A stretch of 64,000 nt of DNA, taken from contig NZ_JALHAG010000001.1 of assembly GCF_022819085.1 (NCBI RefSeq), positions 1,261,395-1,325,394 on the forward strand, given 5' to 3'. The notes beneath the pieces were generated by a model that did not search any database, was not told where the DNA came from, and saw only the letters and a program-made list of their open reading frames with translations. The translations under genes were made by a program, and so were the position numbers. The DNA comes from Planococcus ruber (lineage in GTDB: Bacteria > Bacillota > Bacilli > Bacillales_A > Planococcaceae). The first letter of the stretch is position 1. Every line of letters starts with the position of its first letter. Positions 1 to 8,276 of this stretch are shown one piece after another.

Positions 1-577
1 ATGAATAGGCGATTTTCAATGCAGCTGCATAAATGGAGCTAGCTTGATTGCCGACAGGCGCTGCAATCGGTGCAGGAGTAGGAATCGGAGCGGGCTTTTC
101 AGCGGATACCGGAACGACTTTAGAAGGCTGTTGGGCACTGCCGATTTTCAAGGTTTGGTTGACCAGAAGGTTCGTGGACCCGAGCTTGTTCCAAGCGATG
201 ATCTGGTCTGCCGTGACCCCGTATTTTTTCGCGATGCTGTAAAGCGAATCGCCTTTTTTGACCGTGTAAGTGGTGGTGCCGGCACTCGGCGCCGGAGTGG
301 TTGGTTTAGCCGTCACTTTTGCTTTCACCGGGTTTTTCACTTTTTTTGGCGCGGCGATCACTGCGTTCCCGACATTAAGGGATTGGTTGGCGTAGAGTGA
401 GTCGCTGCTGAGCTTATTCCAGGATTTTAAATCCGCGACGCTGACTTTGTATTTTTGGGCGATTCGGTAAAGGGTATCTCCAGGTTGTACCTTATACGTT
501 GCGGCTTCCGCCAAGGGAAGAGAGACGGTGGAGAATAGAGCGATAGCCAATACACCGGACAGTAATTGTTGCTTCAT
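1..577 (-). CDS. LysM-domain secreted protein, 3' end outside window (partial)
   Basis: Reading the minus strand from the ATG at 575-577 gives an open frame that continues past base 1, so about 192 N-terminal residues are visible. A GGAGG ribosome site lies 7 nt before the start. The N-terminus is a signal peptide (about residues 1-26, ending near AEAA). Two LysM peptidoglycan-binding modules follow, each with the YKVQPGDTLYRIA or YTVKKGDSLYSIA signature and an NQ-LN/LK-IG ending, separated by a Lys/Pro/Ala linker. After the second LysM a Pro/Ala-rich linker leads into SSIYAAALKIAYS, which could be the start of a catalytic domain such as NlpC/P60, but this cannot be confirmed. Likely a cell-wall-bound hydrolase or binding protein. 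Confidence 0.85.
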   Translation of the reverse strand, partial: MKQQLLSGVLAIALFSTVSLPLAEAATYKVQPGDTLYRIAQKYKVSVADLKSWNKLSSDSLYANQSLNVGNAVIAAPKKVKNPVKAKVTAKPTTPAPSAGTTTYTVKKGDSLYSIAKKYGVTADQIIAWNKLGSTNLLVNQTLKIGSAQQPSKVVPVSAEKPAPIPTPAPIAAPVGNQASSIYAAALKIAYS

Positions 578-800
578 GCTTCAACCTCCAAAGGTAAGAT
601 GTTTTTAATATAGGTGATAAAGAATATTCAGTCAATAGATTTTTAGGATATTTTACGTATATCGTTAGTGGTAAGATAAGAAAAAGGTCATTTTAATAAG
701 GTTTTGATGAAAGGAAAAGAAACTAAATACAACTTTTAAAATGAAAAAATTGCGTCAAAAGACTAAAGGGGAATTAAGACTATAGAACGGAGTGGAATAA

Positions 801-1070
801 ATGAAAGAAACGGATTGGCGTTTTAAAATTGCGAACCGGGAAGCGTTGATTGGATTGGGATTGGCATTATTCAATTTTGTCTGGTGGTTCGCATTCGCTT
901 ATGGAATGGGAAGCCGGCCGGTTGAAGAGTACAGCTATGTATTCGGTTTGCCGGATTGGTTTTTCTGGAGCTGCGTAGTAGGTTTTTTGGTGATCGTCGT
1001 TTTAGTGATTGTCATCGTAAAATTTTTCTTTGTAGAAGTACCTTTTGATGAGGAGGGCGATGATCGATGA
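801..1070 (+). CDS. yhdT: YhdT family small membrane protein
   Basis: An 89-residue protein with two hydrophobic membrane segments (about residues 15-35 and 50-77), a WWFAFAYG motif and an acidic C-terminus. This size and pattern fit the YhdT (DUF997) family, which in enterobacteria is encoded directly beside the pantothenate symporter panF. The same pairing occurs here: its stop overlaps the start of the next gene by 4 nt (ATGA), which implies translational coupling. The family's biochemical role is unknown; a small partner of the symporter is an inference from the coupling. Confidence 0.85.
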   Translation: MKETDWRFKIANREALIGLGLALFNFVWWFAFAYGMGSRPVEEYSYVFGLPDWFFWSCVVGFLVIVVLVIVIVKFFFVEVPFDEEGDDR

Positions 1071-2527
1071 ATTATGCAGTTATCATTCCGATGTTTATTT
1101 TCCTATTAATCATTTTTGCAATCGGCTATTGGTCGAGCACCAAACTTTCTGCAAGTTCAAATTTCATCAATGATTATTTCCTCGGAAGCCGGGAACTAGG
1201 CGGTTTCGTACTCGCAATGACGATGGTCGCGACTTACGGCAGCGCCTCAAGCTTCCTTGGTGGGCCCGGAACGGCTTACACGATGGGCTTCGGCTGGGTA
1301 TTGCTCGCGATGACGCAAGTGGTCACCGGTTATTTTGTCTTGATGATCCTAGGCAAGAAGTTTGCGATCATGGCGCGCCGCTACGAAGCGGTCACGATGA
1401 TCGACTTTCTAAAAGCGCGCTACAACAGCACATGGGTCGTGATCTTATCGGCGCTCAGCATCATCATTTTCCTGTTTTCTGCGATGGCCGCACAGTGGAT
1501 CGGCGGAGCGCGCCTGGTCGAATCGCTGACGGGCCTTCCGTATAATACGGCTTTATTCATTTTCGCGGTCAGCGTCCTGGTTTACGTTACCATCGGCGGA
1601 TTCCGCGCAGTAGCGGTAACTGATGCGGTGCAGGGAGCGGTTATGTTTATCGGAACTTTGATCTTGCTGATTGCGGTCATTATCGCAGGCGGCGGCATTT
1701 CGAATATCATGGCGGACTTGATCAATGAAAATCCGAACTTGGTGACGCCTTACGGGGCAGACGGCAATTTGAGCGCAGCTTACGTTTCGTCTTTCTGGAT
1801 TCTGGTCGGTGTCGGCGTGGTCGGTTTGCCGCAAATTACGGTACGCGCGATGTCCTACAAAAGTTCGCGTTCGATGCACCGGGCCTTGATTATTGGAACG
1901 ATCGTTACCGGATTCATTATGCTGAACATGCATTTGATCGGTGTGTTCGCGCGCCCGATTTTACCGGGCATCGATATCGGCGACAAAGTCATTCCGATGA
2001 TTGCGCTTGAAACGCTTCCGCCGTGGGCAGCCGGAATTGTCCTGGCGGCTCCGATGGCAGCTATCATGTCGACAGTCGATTCCTTGCTGATTTTGGTCAG
2101 CTCATCGATTGTCAAAGACGTCTATTTGAATTACATCAAACCCGATGCCGATTTGAAAGCGATCAAACGCCTGTCATTTGGCGTCACAGCGGCGCTTGGC
2201 ATCATTGTCTTCCTGTTCGCATTGGATCCGCCAGACCTTCTGATCTTCCTGAATTTATTTGCATTCGGCGGTTTGGAAGCGGCATTCATCTGGCCGGTGG
2301 TTCTTGGGCTGTACTGGAAATGGGGCAATAAATACGGAGCGATTGCCTCGATGGTGACGGGAATCGGAAGCTACGTTTTCCTTCACTTGTACAATGAAGC
2401 GAATGGCAATTTGTTCGGAGTCCATACGGTCACGCTGCCGGTCCTGCTTTCACTCGTCGCTTTTATCGTGTTCAGTTTGCTGATTGGGCGAGGAGCATAC
2501 GACTATAATGTGAGGGCAGCGAAATAA
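1067..2527 (+). CDS. panF: Sodium/pantothenate symporter PanF
   Basis: A 486-residue integral membrane protein of the sodium:solute symporter (SSS) family with about 13 hydrophobic segments. The N-terminal YFLGSRELGGF stretch, the GGFRAVAVTDAVQG segment (about 170-185) and the overall length match PanF, which imports pantothenate with sodium for coenzyme A synthesis. The upstream yhdT overlap supports PanF over other SSS members. No terminator is seen before the next gene, which begins 28 nt later, so the three genes may form one transcript ending at the hairpin near 3475-3515. Confidence 0.88.
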   Translation: MNYAVIIPMFIFLLIIFAIGYWSSTKLSASSNFINDYFLGSRELGGFVLAMTMVATYGSASSFLGGPGTAYTMGFGWVLLAMTQVVTGYFVLMILGKKFAIMARRYEAVTMIDFLKARYNSTWVVILSALSIIIFLFSAMAAQWIGGARLVESLTGLPYNTALFIFAVSVLVYVTIGGFRAVAVTDAVQGAVMFIGTLILLIAVIIAGGGISNIMADLINENPNLVTPYGADGNLSAAYVSSFWILVGVGVVGLPQITVRAMSYKSSRSMHRALIIGTIVTGFIMLNMHLIGVFARPILPGIDIGDKVIPMIALETLPPWAAGIVLAAPMAAIMSTVDSLLILVSSSIVKDVYLNYIKPDADLKAIKRLSFGVTAALGIIVFLFALDPPDLLIFLNLFAFGGLEAAFIWPVVLGLYWKWGNKYGAIASMVTGIGSYVFLHLYNEANGNLFGVHTVTLPVLLSLVAFIVFSLLIGRGAYDYNVRAAK

Positions 2528-2555
2528 TCGGCCGGGCGAAGGAAGGTCTTCAGAT

Positions 2556-3467
2556 TTGAAACCATGGAAAATCTATCTGCTCTTAACGCTCGTCATGCTC
2601 ATGTGGGGCATTAATCTGCCCGTCGTCAAATACATGATCGAATTTGTCGATCCGATTACGCTCACGGCTTTCCGGATCATGCTTGCCGGAATGGCTGTTA
2701 TGGGCATCCTCGCTGCCATGCGGCTGTTGAGATGGCCGAAGAGGAATGAATGGAAATACATCGGGCTTGGCGCTTTGCTGAATGTTGTCGGCCATCATTA
2801 CTTTTTGTCGAGCGGGCTATCCATTACGAGCGGTTCGAATGCCGGATTGATCCTCGGGACTGGACCGATGCTGACAGCCGTGCTGGTGTCGCTGATCATG
2901 CGAAGCTATCCGTCGAAACTTCAATGGCTCGGCGTTTTCATCGGCCTTGCCGGAGTATCGGCAACGGTGCTTGTCGGAAACGAAGCCGCTTCCGGCATGA
3001 ACATCGGCGACATTTTTGTCTTCCTATCGATTTTGGTGCAAGTCTTCAGCTATATCGTCATCGCGAAAGCGGCAGCTACCATGGATCCGCGTGTGTTGAC
3101 GGGCTATATGTTTGTGCTCGGTTCAATCGTACTGCTCATGATTTCCTTGATCCAGGAACCTGGAGAAATTCAAGCCTTCAAAGAAGTGCCCGCGATTTTC
3201 TGGCTGGGCTTCGCTTTCTCCGCCATCATTGGAACGGCAATGGGGCATATGCTTTACAACTACTCGATTGGACAAGCGGGACCGACAAAAGCCGCCATCT
3301 TCATGAATTTGAACACACTGTTTTCTCTCGTTGGAGCGGCCGTCATCCTCGGTGAAAAGATTACCAGCGGCCATATTTACGGCCTGGTGCTGATTGTCAT
3401 CGGCGTGCTATTTGGTTCAGGCGCTGCGGAAGATCTGCTCCGAAAGAGAAGAAAACGGATGGAATAA
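2556..3467 (+). CDS. DMT superfamily (EamA) transporter
   Basis: A 303-residue membrane protein with about ten hydrophobic helices in two repeated EamA halves (roughly 5-140 and 150-290). The first half has the typical MWGINLPVVKYM opening and the second the GTAMGHMLYNYS stretch seen in EamA transporters. The start is TTG with a GGAAGG ribosome site 9 nt upstream. Family members export small metabolites or amino acids; the substrate cannot be read from sequence. It follows panF closely and may be co-transcribed with it. Confidence 0.85.
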   Translation: MKPWKIYLLLTLVMLMWGINLPVVKYMIEFVDPITLTAFRIMLAGMAVMGILAAMRLLRWPKRNEWKYIGLGALLNVVGHHYFLSSGLSITSGSNAGLILGTGPMLTAVLVSLIMRSYPSKLQWLGVFIGLAGVSATVLVGNEAASGMNIGDIFVFLSILVQVFSYIVIAKAAATMDPRVLTGYMFVLGSIVLLMISLIQEPGEIQAFKEVPAIFWLGFAFSAIIGTAMGHMLYNYSIGQAGPTKAAIFMNLNTLFSLVGAAVILGEKITSGHIYGLVLIVIGVLFGSGAAEDLLRKRRKRME

Positions 3468-3474
3468 AAGAGGA

Positions 3475-3515
3475 GATCCCACCTGCTGTCATTTGACGGC
3501 GGGTGGGATTTTTTG
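3475..3515 (+). terminator. Intrinsic terminator after EamA gene
   Basis: The hairpin ATCCCACC..GGGTGGGAT is followed by a run of T residues, just after the stop codon of the DMT transporter. Confidence 0.85.
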
Positions 3516-3664
3516 TAGTAGGGCATGGTGAAGTTGTATAAAAGCTCAAGTGATTTTCGGAATGGAAGAAAATGGTGCGAAGCTTCTCAGCCCGCCGCCC
3601 TTTATTTTCTCATTTATTGCAATATAATAGAGGAAAGCCAAAACGTGAAACGGAGAGTATGAAC

Positions 3665-4825
3665 ATGTCCTTACAATTGAATCCACGCGCCGAAGCGCTG
3701 AAGATTTCGGGAATCCGCCAATTTTTCAATCAATTGGTCGACTACCCCAACGCAATCAATTTAACGATCGGCCAACCCGACTTTCCAACGCCGGAAAAAG
3801 TCAAAGAAGCGGGGAGAGCGGCGATTGCAGCTGATATGACAAGCTATTCCCATAACGCTGGGCTGCTTGAACTGCGGCAGGAAATTGCGTCTTTTTTTAG
3901 CGATACGTATAACCTTACATATAACCCACAGACGGAAATCATTGCGACAAACGGCGCCAGCGAAGCACTTGATGCGACGTTCCGCACCATTCTTTGCGAA
4001 GGCGACGAAGTCATTATTCCGGCGCCTTGCTTTGCCGGCTATGAACCGCTTGTTTCCTTGAACGGCGGCAAAACGGTCCTGCTGGATACGTCGAAGACCG
4101 GACTCGTGCCGACGGCTGAATCGATTGGAGCCTTGATTACGCCGAAAACAAAAGCCATCTTATTTAATTTCCCATCCAATCCGACAGGTGTGACGTTGTC
4201 GAAAGAGCAGATGGAGCCGATTGTGGAAGAATTAAAGAAGCATGAAATTTTTGTGCTGACGGATGAAATTTACAGCGAAAACACATTTATCGGCTCGCAT
4301 ACGTCATTTGCGTGCTTTGAAGACATTAAAGACCGGACGTTCCTGATCCACGGCCTGTCGAAATCGCATTCCATGACCGGATGGCGGATGGGCTTTCTGC
4401 TCGGACCTGAGAAATACGTGAAGCACATCTTGAAAGTGCATATGTACAATACGGTCTGTGCTTCGGTGCCGACGCAATACGCAGCGATCGAAGCGCTGAA
4501 AAATAACCGGCATGTGCCGGCGGAAATGAACAGGGCCTATATGGAGCGTTTGGAATTTGTCTATGGAAAATTGACCGAAATGGGGCTTGACGTAGTGAAG
4601 CCGAACGGCGCCTTTTACATTTTCCCTTCCATCGCCAAATACGGCATGAGTTCATTTGAGTTTGCCACGCGTTTATTGAAAGAAGCGGGGGTTGCTGCAG
4701 TGCCGGGCACCGCGTTTACCGAATACGGCGAAGGCTTCCTGCGGATTTCCTATGCGTACTCCATGCCGACGCTCAAACAGGCGATGGAGCGGATGGCGGC
4801 TTGGCTGAAGACCTTGGATTACTAG
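3665..4825 (+). CDS. patA: Class I/II PLP aminotransferase, PatA-like
   Basis: The start is placed at the ATG at 3665 because a GGAGAG ribosome site lies 7 nt upstream; upstream in-frame codons have none. The product is 386 residues, close to the ~390 typical of Bacillus PatA. Fold-type I features are present in order: INLTIGQPDFPTP at the N-terminus, FNFPSNPTG (Asn contacting PLP), TDEIYSE (Asp contacting the pyridine nitrogen), LSKSHSMTGWR (Schiff-base Lys) and a C-terminal LRISYA (carboxylate-binding Arg). PatA converts N-acetyl-L,L-diaminopimelate in lysine and peptidoglycan precursor synthesis, but relatives act on other amino acids. The next gene starts 15 nt after the stop, so the two are probably an operon. 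Confidence 0.8.
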   Translation: MSLQLNPRAEALKISGIRQFFNQLVDYPNAINLTIGQPDFPTPEKVKEAGRAAIAADMTSYSHNAGLLELRQEIASFFSDTYNLTYNPQTEIIATNGASEALDATFRTILCEGDEVIIPAPCFAGYEPLVSLNGGKTVLLDTSKTGLVPTAESIGALITPKTKAILFNFPSNPTGVTLSKEQMEPIVEELKKHEIFVLTDEIYSENTFIGSHTSFACFEDIKDRTFLIHGLSKSHSMTGWRMGFLLGPEKYVKHILKVHMYNTVCASVPTQYAAIEALKNNRHVPAEMNRAYMERLEFVYGKLTEMGLDVVKPNGAFYIFPSIAKYGMSSFEFATRLLKEAGVAAVPGTAFTEYGEGFLRISYAYSMPTLKQAMERMAAWLKTLDY

Positions 4826-4840
4826 AAAGGGGAGATAGAG

Positions 4841-6454
4841 ATGGCATTAATGTGGGGGACGCCGGATAAATTGCAGGAGCTGTTATGTGAACTGGTGAGC
4901 TGGAAAAGCATGACGCTGACTGAAGGCGAAGTGGAATTCGCCGGCCGGCTAAAAGAAAAACTAGAGACGATTCCCTATTTCCAGGAGAATCCGGACCATC
5001 TGTTTCTCGGTGAAGTCAACTGGGGGCGCCAGTACGTGACGGCGCTTTACAAACATCCGGAAGCGGCCGACACGATTGTGCTCATCAGCCATTTCGATAC
5101 GGTCCATACAGACGAATATGGAGATTTGGAGCCGCTCGCTTGCCGTCCGCTTGAACTCGGGGAAGCATTGAAGCTGGTCCGTGATGAACTCGATCCGGAA
5201 GCCCAGGCCGACCTTGATTCCGGCGACTACCTATTCGGGCGCGGGACAATGGACATGAAAGCGGGGCTTGCGCTCCACATGGCGACGATTGAAAAAGCGG
5301 CCCATGAAAACTGGCCGATCAATCTCGTGCTGATGACGGTGCCGGATGAAGAAGTAAATTCAGCCGGCATGCGCTACGGCGTTTCAAAGCTGCTGGATTT
5401 GGAGCGTGAGCATGGGCTCGAATATATTTTATTCCTAAACGGCGAACCGGTTTTTGCGATGAAGCCGGGCGACACTGCCCATTACCTGTACACGGGATCC
5501 ATCGGCAAAATCATGCCGTCCGCCCTGTTCTACGGCAAAGAAACGCACGTCGGCGAGCCGCTGTCCGGCATCACGTCAAGCTATATTTCGACGTATTTGA
5601 CGCACCGGATGGAATGGAATCCAAGCTTCAAAGAAACCGTCTACGGGGAAACAACGCCGCTGCCGGTAACTTTGACGCAGCGTGACATCAAACAAGAATA
5701 CTCTGCACAGACGCCATACCGCACGAGCGCGATGTATAACGTCTTCATGATGGAGCGCAACGCTGAAGAAGTGTTCGAGATTTTCGAGCAAGTGGCAAAA
5801 GACGCCGCCGCCCATTGTACACGCGATTACCTGGCGATGTGCGAGCGCGAAAGCATCGAGCCGGTCGGCGAAATCCGCGTCATGCGCTACCAGGAATTGA
5901 TGGATTACGCCATCGGCAAATTCGGCATCGACTACGTCAACGAAGCCCTATACGATACGCTGATGCACCCGGAATGGGACGTCCGCGAAAAATCGATGCA
6001 CATCGTCGACATTCTGCTGATCAATTGCCAGGAACTGACGCCGGCTATTGTGCTGCTCTATGCGCCGCCGTACTACCCGGCCGTCAATTCTTCGGAAGAT
6101 GAACTCGTCAAGCAATGCGTCGAACAAGTCACAACCAACGCGATGAATAAATTCGGGCTAGAGATGCAGCAAGTCCATTACTTCAACGGCATCTCGGATT
6201 TGAGCTACGTCAACTACGGCGACCAAGGCGACGGCTGGATCACCTACGAACGGAACACACCCGTCTACGGCGACACCTACAGCATCCCGTTCCAAGCCAT
6301 GAAAGAACTCAAAGTACCCGTGCTAAACGTCGGCCCCTTCGGCAAAGACGCCCACAAGCGCACCGAACGCCTGCACATCAAAAACACATTCGAAGAAATG
6401 CCGGTGCTGCTGGAAGAGATGATCTTGTCGATTCCTATTAAAAGCAGGCATTGA
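4841..6454 (+). CDS. M20 family metallohydrolase, RocB-like
   Basis: A 537-residue M20 peptidase/deacylase with an AAAGGGGAG ribosome site. Metal-ligand and catalytic motifs are LISHFDTVH (about residue 85), RGTMDMKAGLA (about 133) and VPDEEVNSAG (about 168). The length, much longer than the ~400-residue M20 average, and the general pattern resemble RocB, the putative arginine-catabolism hydrolase of Bacillus. No roc genes flank it, so the substrate is open; co-transcription with the aminotransferase suggests amino acid or peptide turnover. Confidence 0.8.
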   Translation: MALMWGTPDKLQELLCELVSWKSMTLTEGEVEFAGRLKEKLETIPYFQENPDHLFLGEVNWGRQYVTALYKHPEAADTIVLISHFDTVHTDEYGDLEPLACRPLELGEALKLVRDELDPEAQADLDSGDYLFGRGTMDMKAGLALHMATIEKAAHENWPINLVLMTVPDEEVNSAGMRYGVSKLLDLEREHGLEYILFLNGEPVFAMKPGDTAHYLYTGSIGKIMPSALFYGKETHVGEPLSGITSSYISTYLTHRMEWNPSFKETVYGETTPLPVTLTQRDIKQEYSAQTPYRTSAMYNVFMMERNAEEVFEIFEQVAKDAAAHCTRDYLAMCERESIEPVGEIRVMRYQELMDYAIGKFGIDYVNEALYDTLMHPEWDVREKSMHIVDILLINCQELTPAIVLLYAPPYYPAVNSSEDELVKQCVEQVTTNAMNKFGLEMQQVHYFNGISDLSYVNYGDQGDGWITYERNTPVYGDTYSIPFQAMKELKVPVLNVGPFGKDAHKRTERLHIKNTFEEMPVLLEEMILSIPIKSRH

Positions 6455-6464
6455 ATAAAAGCGG

Positions 6465-6497
6465 GAGCCTCCACTTAGGGTGGGGGTTCTTTTTTTG
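6465..6497 (+). terminator. Intrinsic terminator after RocB-like gene
   Basis: A 10-bp stem (GAGCCTCCAC pairing with GTGGGGGTTC, including G-T pairs) is followed by eight T residues. Confidence 0.85.
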
Positions 6498-6513
6498 TGT
6501 GTGGGGAGGGAGT

Positions 6514-6681
6514 TAGTGTCGGTAGCAAAGTGGCTAGTGTCGATAGCAAAGTGGCTAGTGTCGATAGAAAGGTAAATAGTGTCGATAAGAAAGGAACTAG
6601 TGTCAGTAAGAGAGGAACTAGTGTCGGTAGAAGGTGAACCAGTGTCGATAGATAAGCCATTCGTGTCCATAGAAAAACAGT
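6514..6681. repeat. Array A: eight 21-nt degenerate repeats, TAGTGTCGATAG core
   Basis: Units begin at 6514, 6535, 6556, 6577, 6598, 6619, 6640 and 6661, spaced exactly 21 nt. Each starts with (T/C)AGTGTCGATAG or a close variant and ends in a variable purine-rich part of about 9-10 nt. The array starts 17 nt after a terminator. Frames through it give repetitive peptides that look spurious. Confidence 0.9.
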
Positions 6682-6685
6682 ATCT

Positions 6686-6770
6686 TCTCACAAATTGGTT
6701 TTTCGTTTGCTGCAAGCGAACCAAGGGCCGCCTGCGGAGCGGGCGGCTTAGGCGATTAGGTTTTGTGAGA
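6686..6770. repeat. Two-hairpin element with inverted ends, copy 1
   Basis: The element is bounded by TCTCACAAA (6686-6694) and its complement TTTGTGAGA (6762-6770). Inside are two adjacent hairpins: 6705-6721 (GTTTGCT, loop GCA, AGCGAAC) and 6727-6747 (a 9-bp GC-rich stem, loop GGA), then TTAGGC. A second copy of the two hairpins lies at 8001-8049. It sits between two 21-nt arrays. Confidence 0.75.
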
Positions 6771-6776
6771 GAAACT

Positions 6777-6881
6777 GACACAATTCCGGTAGGCAGCGGA
6801 TTAGTTCAAGTAGAAATGGACATAGTTCGTGTAGAACCCGACACAATTAAAGTACAAAGCGACACAATTAAAGTAGAAATA
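6777..6881. repeat. Array B: five 21-nt degenerate repeats, GACACAATTAAAGTAGAA core
   Basis: Units begin at 6777, 6798, 6819, 6840 and 6861, exactly 21 nt apart. On the minus strand each reads ...GTGTC, so this array is roughly an inverted relative of array A, with the two-hairpin element between them. No gene lies between 6498 and 7008. Confidence 0.85.
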
Positions 6882-7008
6882 AAAAATCACCAAATAGAAA
6901 CCATTCAAATCTCATTTTTGCCCCGTATATCGTAATCAAAAATGGAATTTGGATATTTATGGAATGTATTAACCCTACCTGCTACACTTACAGAAGGAGG
7001 TGTGAAAT

Positions 7009-7965
7009 ATGATCATTAAACACAGGGAAAAGCCGATCAAAATTGAAGGATACGAAGCTCTATTGAGGCGGATGTCACTTCAACATCCGATGAGAAATAC
7101 AATCTCTGACGTTCTTAAAGGAGCTCAAGCGGGAATAGGCGGAGAAGAACGATTAGACGAAATGCTGGAGTTCTTCGATCCGCCCTATCCGCATCTATTC
7201 ATCCACGATTTAAGTTTGCCCGAGAAAATTCAGATCGATACCTTATTGATTACACAAAGTTTCTTGATGATTTTAGAAGTGAAAAACATGTCCGGGAAGC
7301 TGCGTCTCACCACGAATCCGAGCGGTTTGCACCAAACCTTGGCAAATGGCCAAGAAAAAACGTATAAAAGTCCGGTGGTGCAAGCGGAAACAGCCAAGAT
7401 CAAAATGGAGAAGGTGCTGAAGCGCTTCAGTTATCCATTGAAAATTGAAACGGCCATCGTCCTCGCTTATCCGTCCCAGACAATGGAGGGTGTACCGCCC
7501 GGTGTAAATGTGTGGAAAGCCGACGAAGTGATGGTCCAGCTGCATCGATTCCAAAGTACGGAGCCCCTTATTACCCTCGAGCAAATGAATGCCATCGGAC
7601 AACTCCTCCTCTCCATGCACCAACCCTATCAACCTTTTCCGCTAGCCCCCAAATTCAATATAGCTTTCCACGAGATAGAAAGCGGTGTGTTTTGCGAACA
7701 GTGTCGAGTGAAAAAGATGAATAAGATTAACCGCAGATGGCATTGCAAAACCTGTAATTTTTTTAGCGGAAACGCGCATCTCAAGGCACTAGATGAATGG
7801 TTTATGATTTATAAATCGACCATCACTGCAAAAGAATGCATGAATTTCCTCGGATTAAGGGATTCGGATACCGCCAGGCGTATACTAAAAAATGTGGATC
7901 TAGAAGAAAGCGGCAGTCGATGTTTTCGCACCTATCAACCAAAAGAAAATCTTAAATGGCAATAA
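7009..7965 (+). CDS. NERD-domain protein with C-terminal zinc ribbon
   Basis: A 318-residue protein with an AGAAGGAGGTG ribosome site 7 nt upstream. Residues about 38-155 form a NERD (nuclease-related) domain: GAQAGIGGEERLDEML, then IDTLLITQSFLMILEVKN with the Asp and the E-x-K catalytic-type residues of the PD-(D/E)xK fold. Near residue 227 are paired CxxC motifs (CEQC and CKTC), which suggest a zinc ribbon, and the C-terminus has helix-rich segments. NERD proteins are presumed to process DNA, but the in vivo role is not established. It is monocistronic, between two repeat-rich intergenic regions. Confidence 0.88.
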   Translation: MIIKHREKPIKIEGYEALLRRMSLQHPMRNTISDVLKGAQAGIGGEERLDEMLEFFDPPYPHLFIHDLSLPEKIQIDTLLITQSFLMILEVKNMSGKLRLTTNPSGLHQTLANGQEKTYKSPVVQAETAKIKMEKVLKRFSYPLKIETAIVLAYPSQTMEGVPPGVNVWKADEVMVQLHRFQSTEPLITLEQMNAIGQLLLSMHQPYQPFPLAPKFNIAFHEIESGVFCEQCRVKKMNKINRRWHCKTCNFFSGNAHLKALDEWFMIYKSTITAKECMNFLGLRDSDTARRILKNVDLEESGSRCFRTYQPKENLKWQ

Positions 7966-7999
7966 AACCTCTGCGTATTTTGTGGAGGTTTTTATTTTT
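7963..7999 (+). terminator. Intrinsic terminator after NERD gene
   Basis: The stem AAAACCTC/GAGGTTTT with a 13-nt loop is followed by a T-rich tract. Confidence 0.75.
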
Positions 8000-8000
8000 C

Positions 8001-8049
8001 GTTCGCTGCAAGCGAACCAAGGGCCGGTTGCGAAGCAACTGGCTTAGGC
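8001..8049. repeat. Two-hairpin element, copy 2
   Basis: Hairpin one is 8001-8017 (GTTCGCT, loop GCA, AGCGAAC). CAAGG follows, then hairpin two at 8023-8043 (GCCGGTTGC, loop GAA, GCAACTGGC), then TTAGGC. Compared with copy 1 the stem of hairpin two differs at several positions but keeps all nine pairs. Confidence 0.75.
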
Positions 8050-8069
8050 ATCTAAGGGTTAAAACATGG

Positions 8070-8153
8070 GTATGTAAGAAGAAAATAAAATAGTGTCAGA
8101 AGAACGCGGTATAGTGTAAGAACAAACTGAGATAATGTAAGAACAAACCCTCC
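8070..8153. repeat. Array C: four 21-nt degenerate repeats, TAGTGTAAGAA core
   Basis: Units begin at 8070, 8091, 8112 and 8133, exactly 21 nt apart, with TA(G/A)TGTAAGAA as the shared part. It resembles array A. The remaining bases to 8276 show only the leader of the next gene. Confidence 0.8.
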
Positions 8154-8276
8154 TACTTCATGAAGAAAATATTTCCAGCCGCCTCCCACCACCCGAAACC
8201 CTACAGAATCCTCATTGTTTGGAGCAATTATCCTGTGTACAATTTACCTTATACATAAATCAAGGGGGCAGAAGCG

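Noticed and set aside
6579..6935. 118-codon plus-strand frame and overlapping minus-strand frames across arrays A and B
   Set aside because: The repetitive peptides (for example repeated VSVREELVSV) are by-products of a 21-nt period free of stops; both strands are open, there is no ribosome site, and other arrays are not open.
6514..8153. CRISPR array
   Set aside because: Units are only 21 nt with no separate conserved repeat and unique spacer of usual size, and no cas genes are present.
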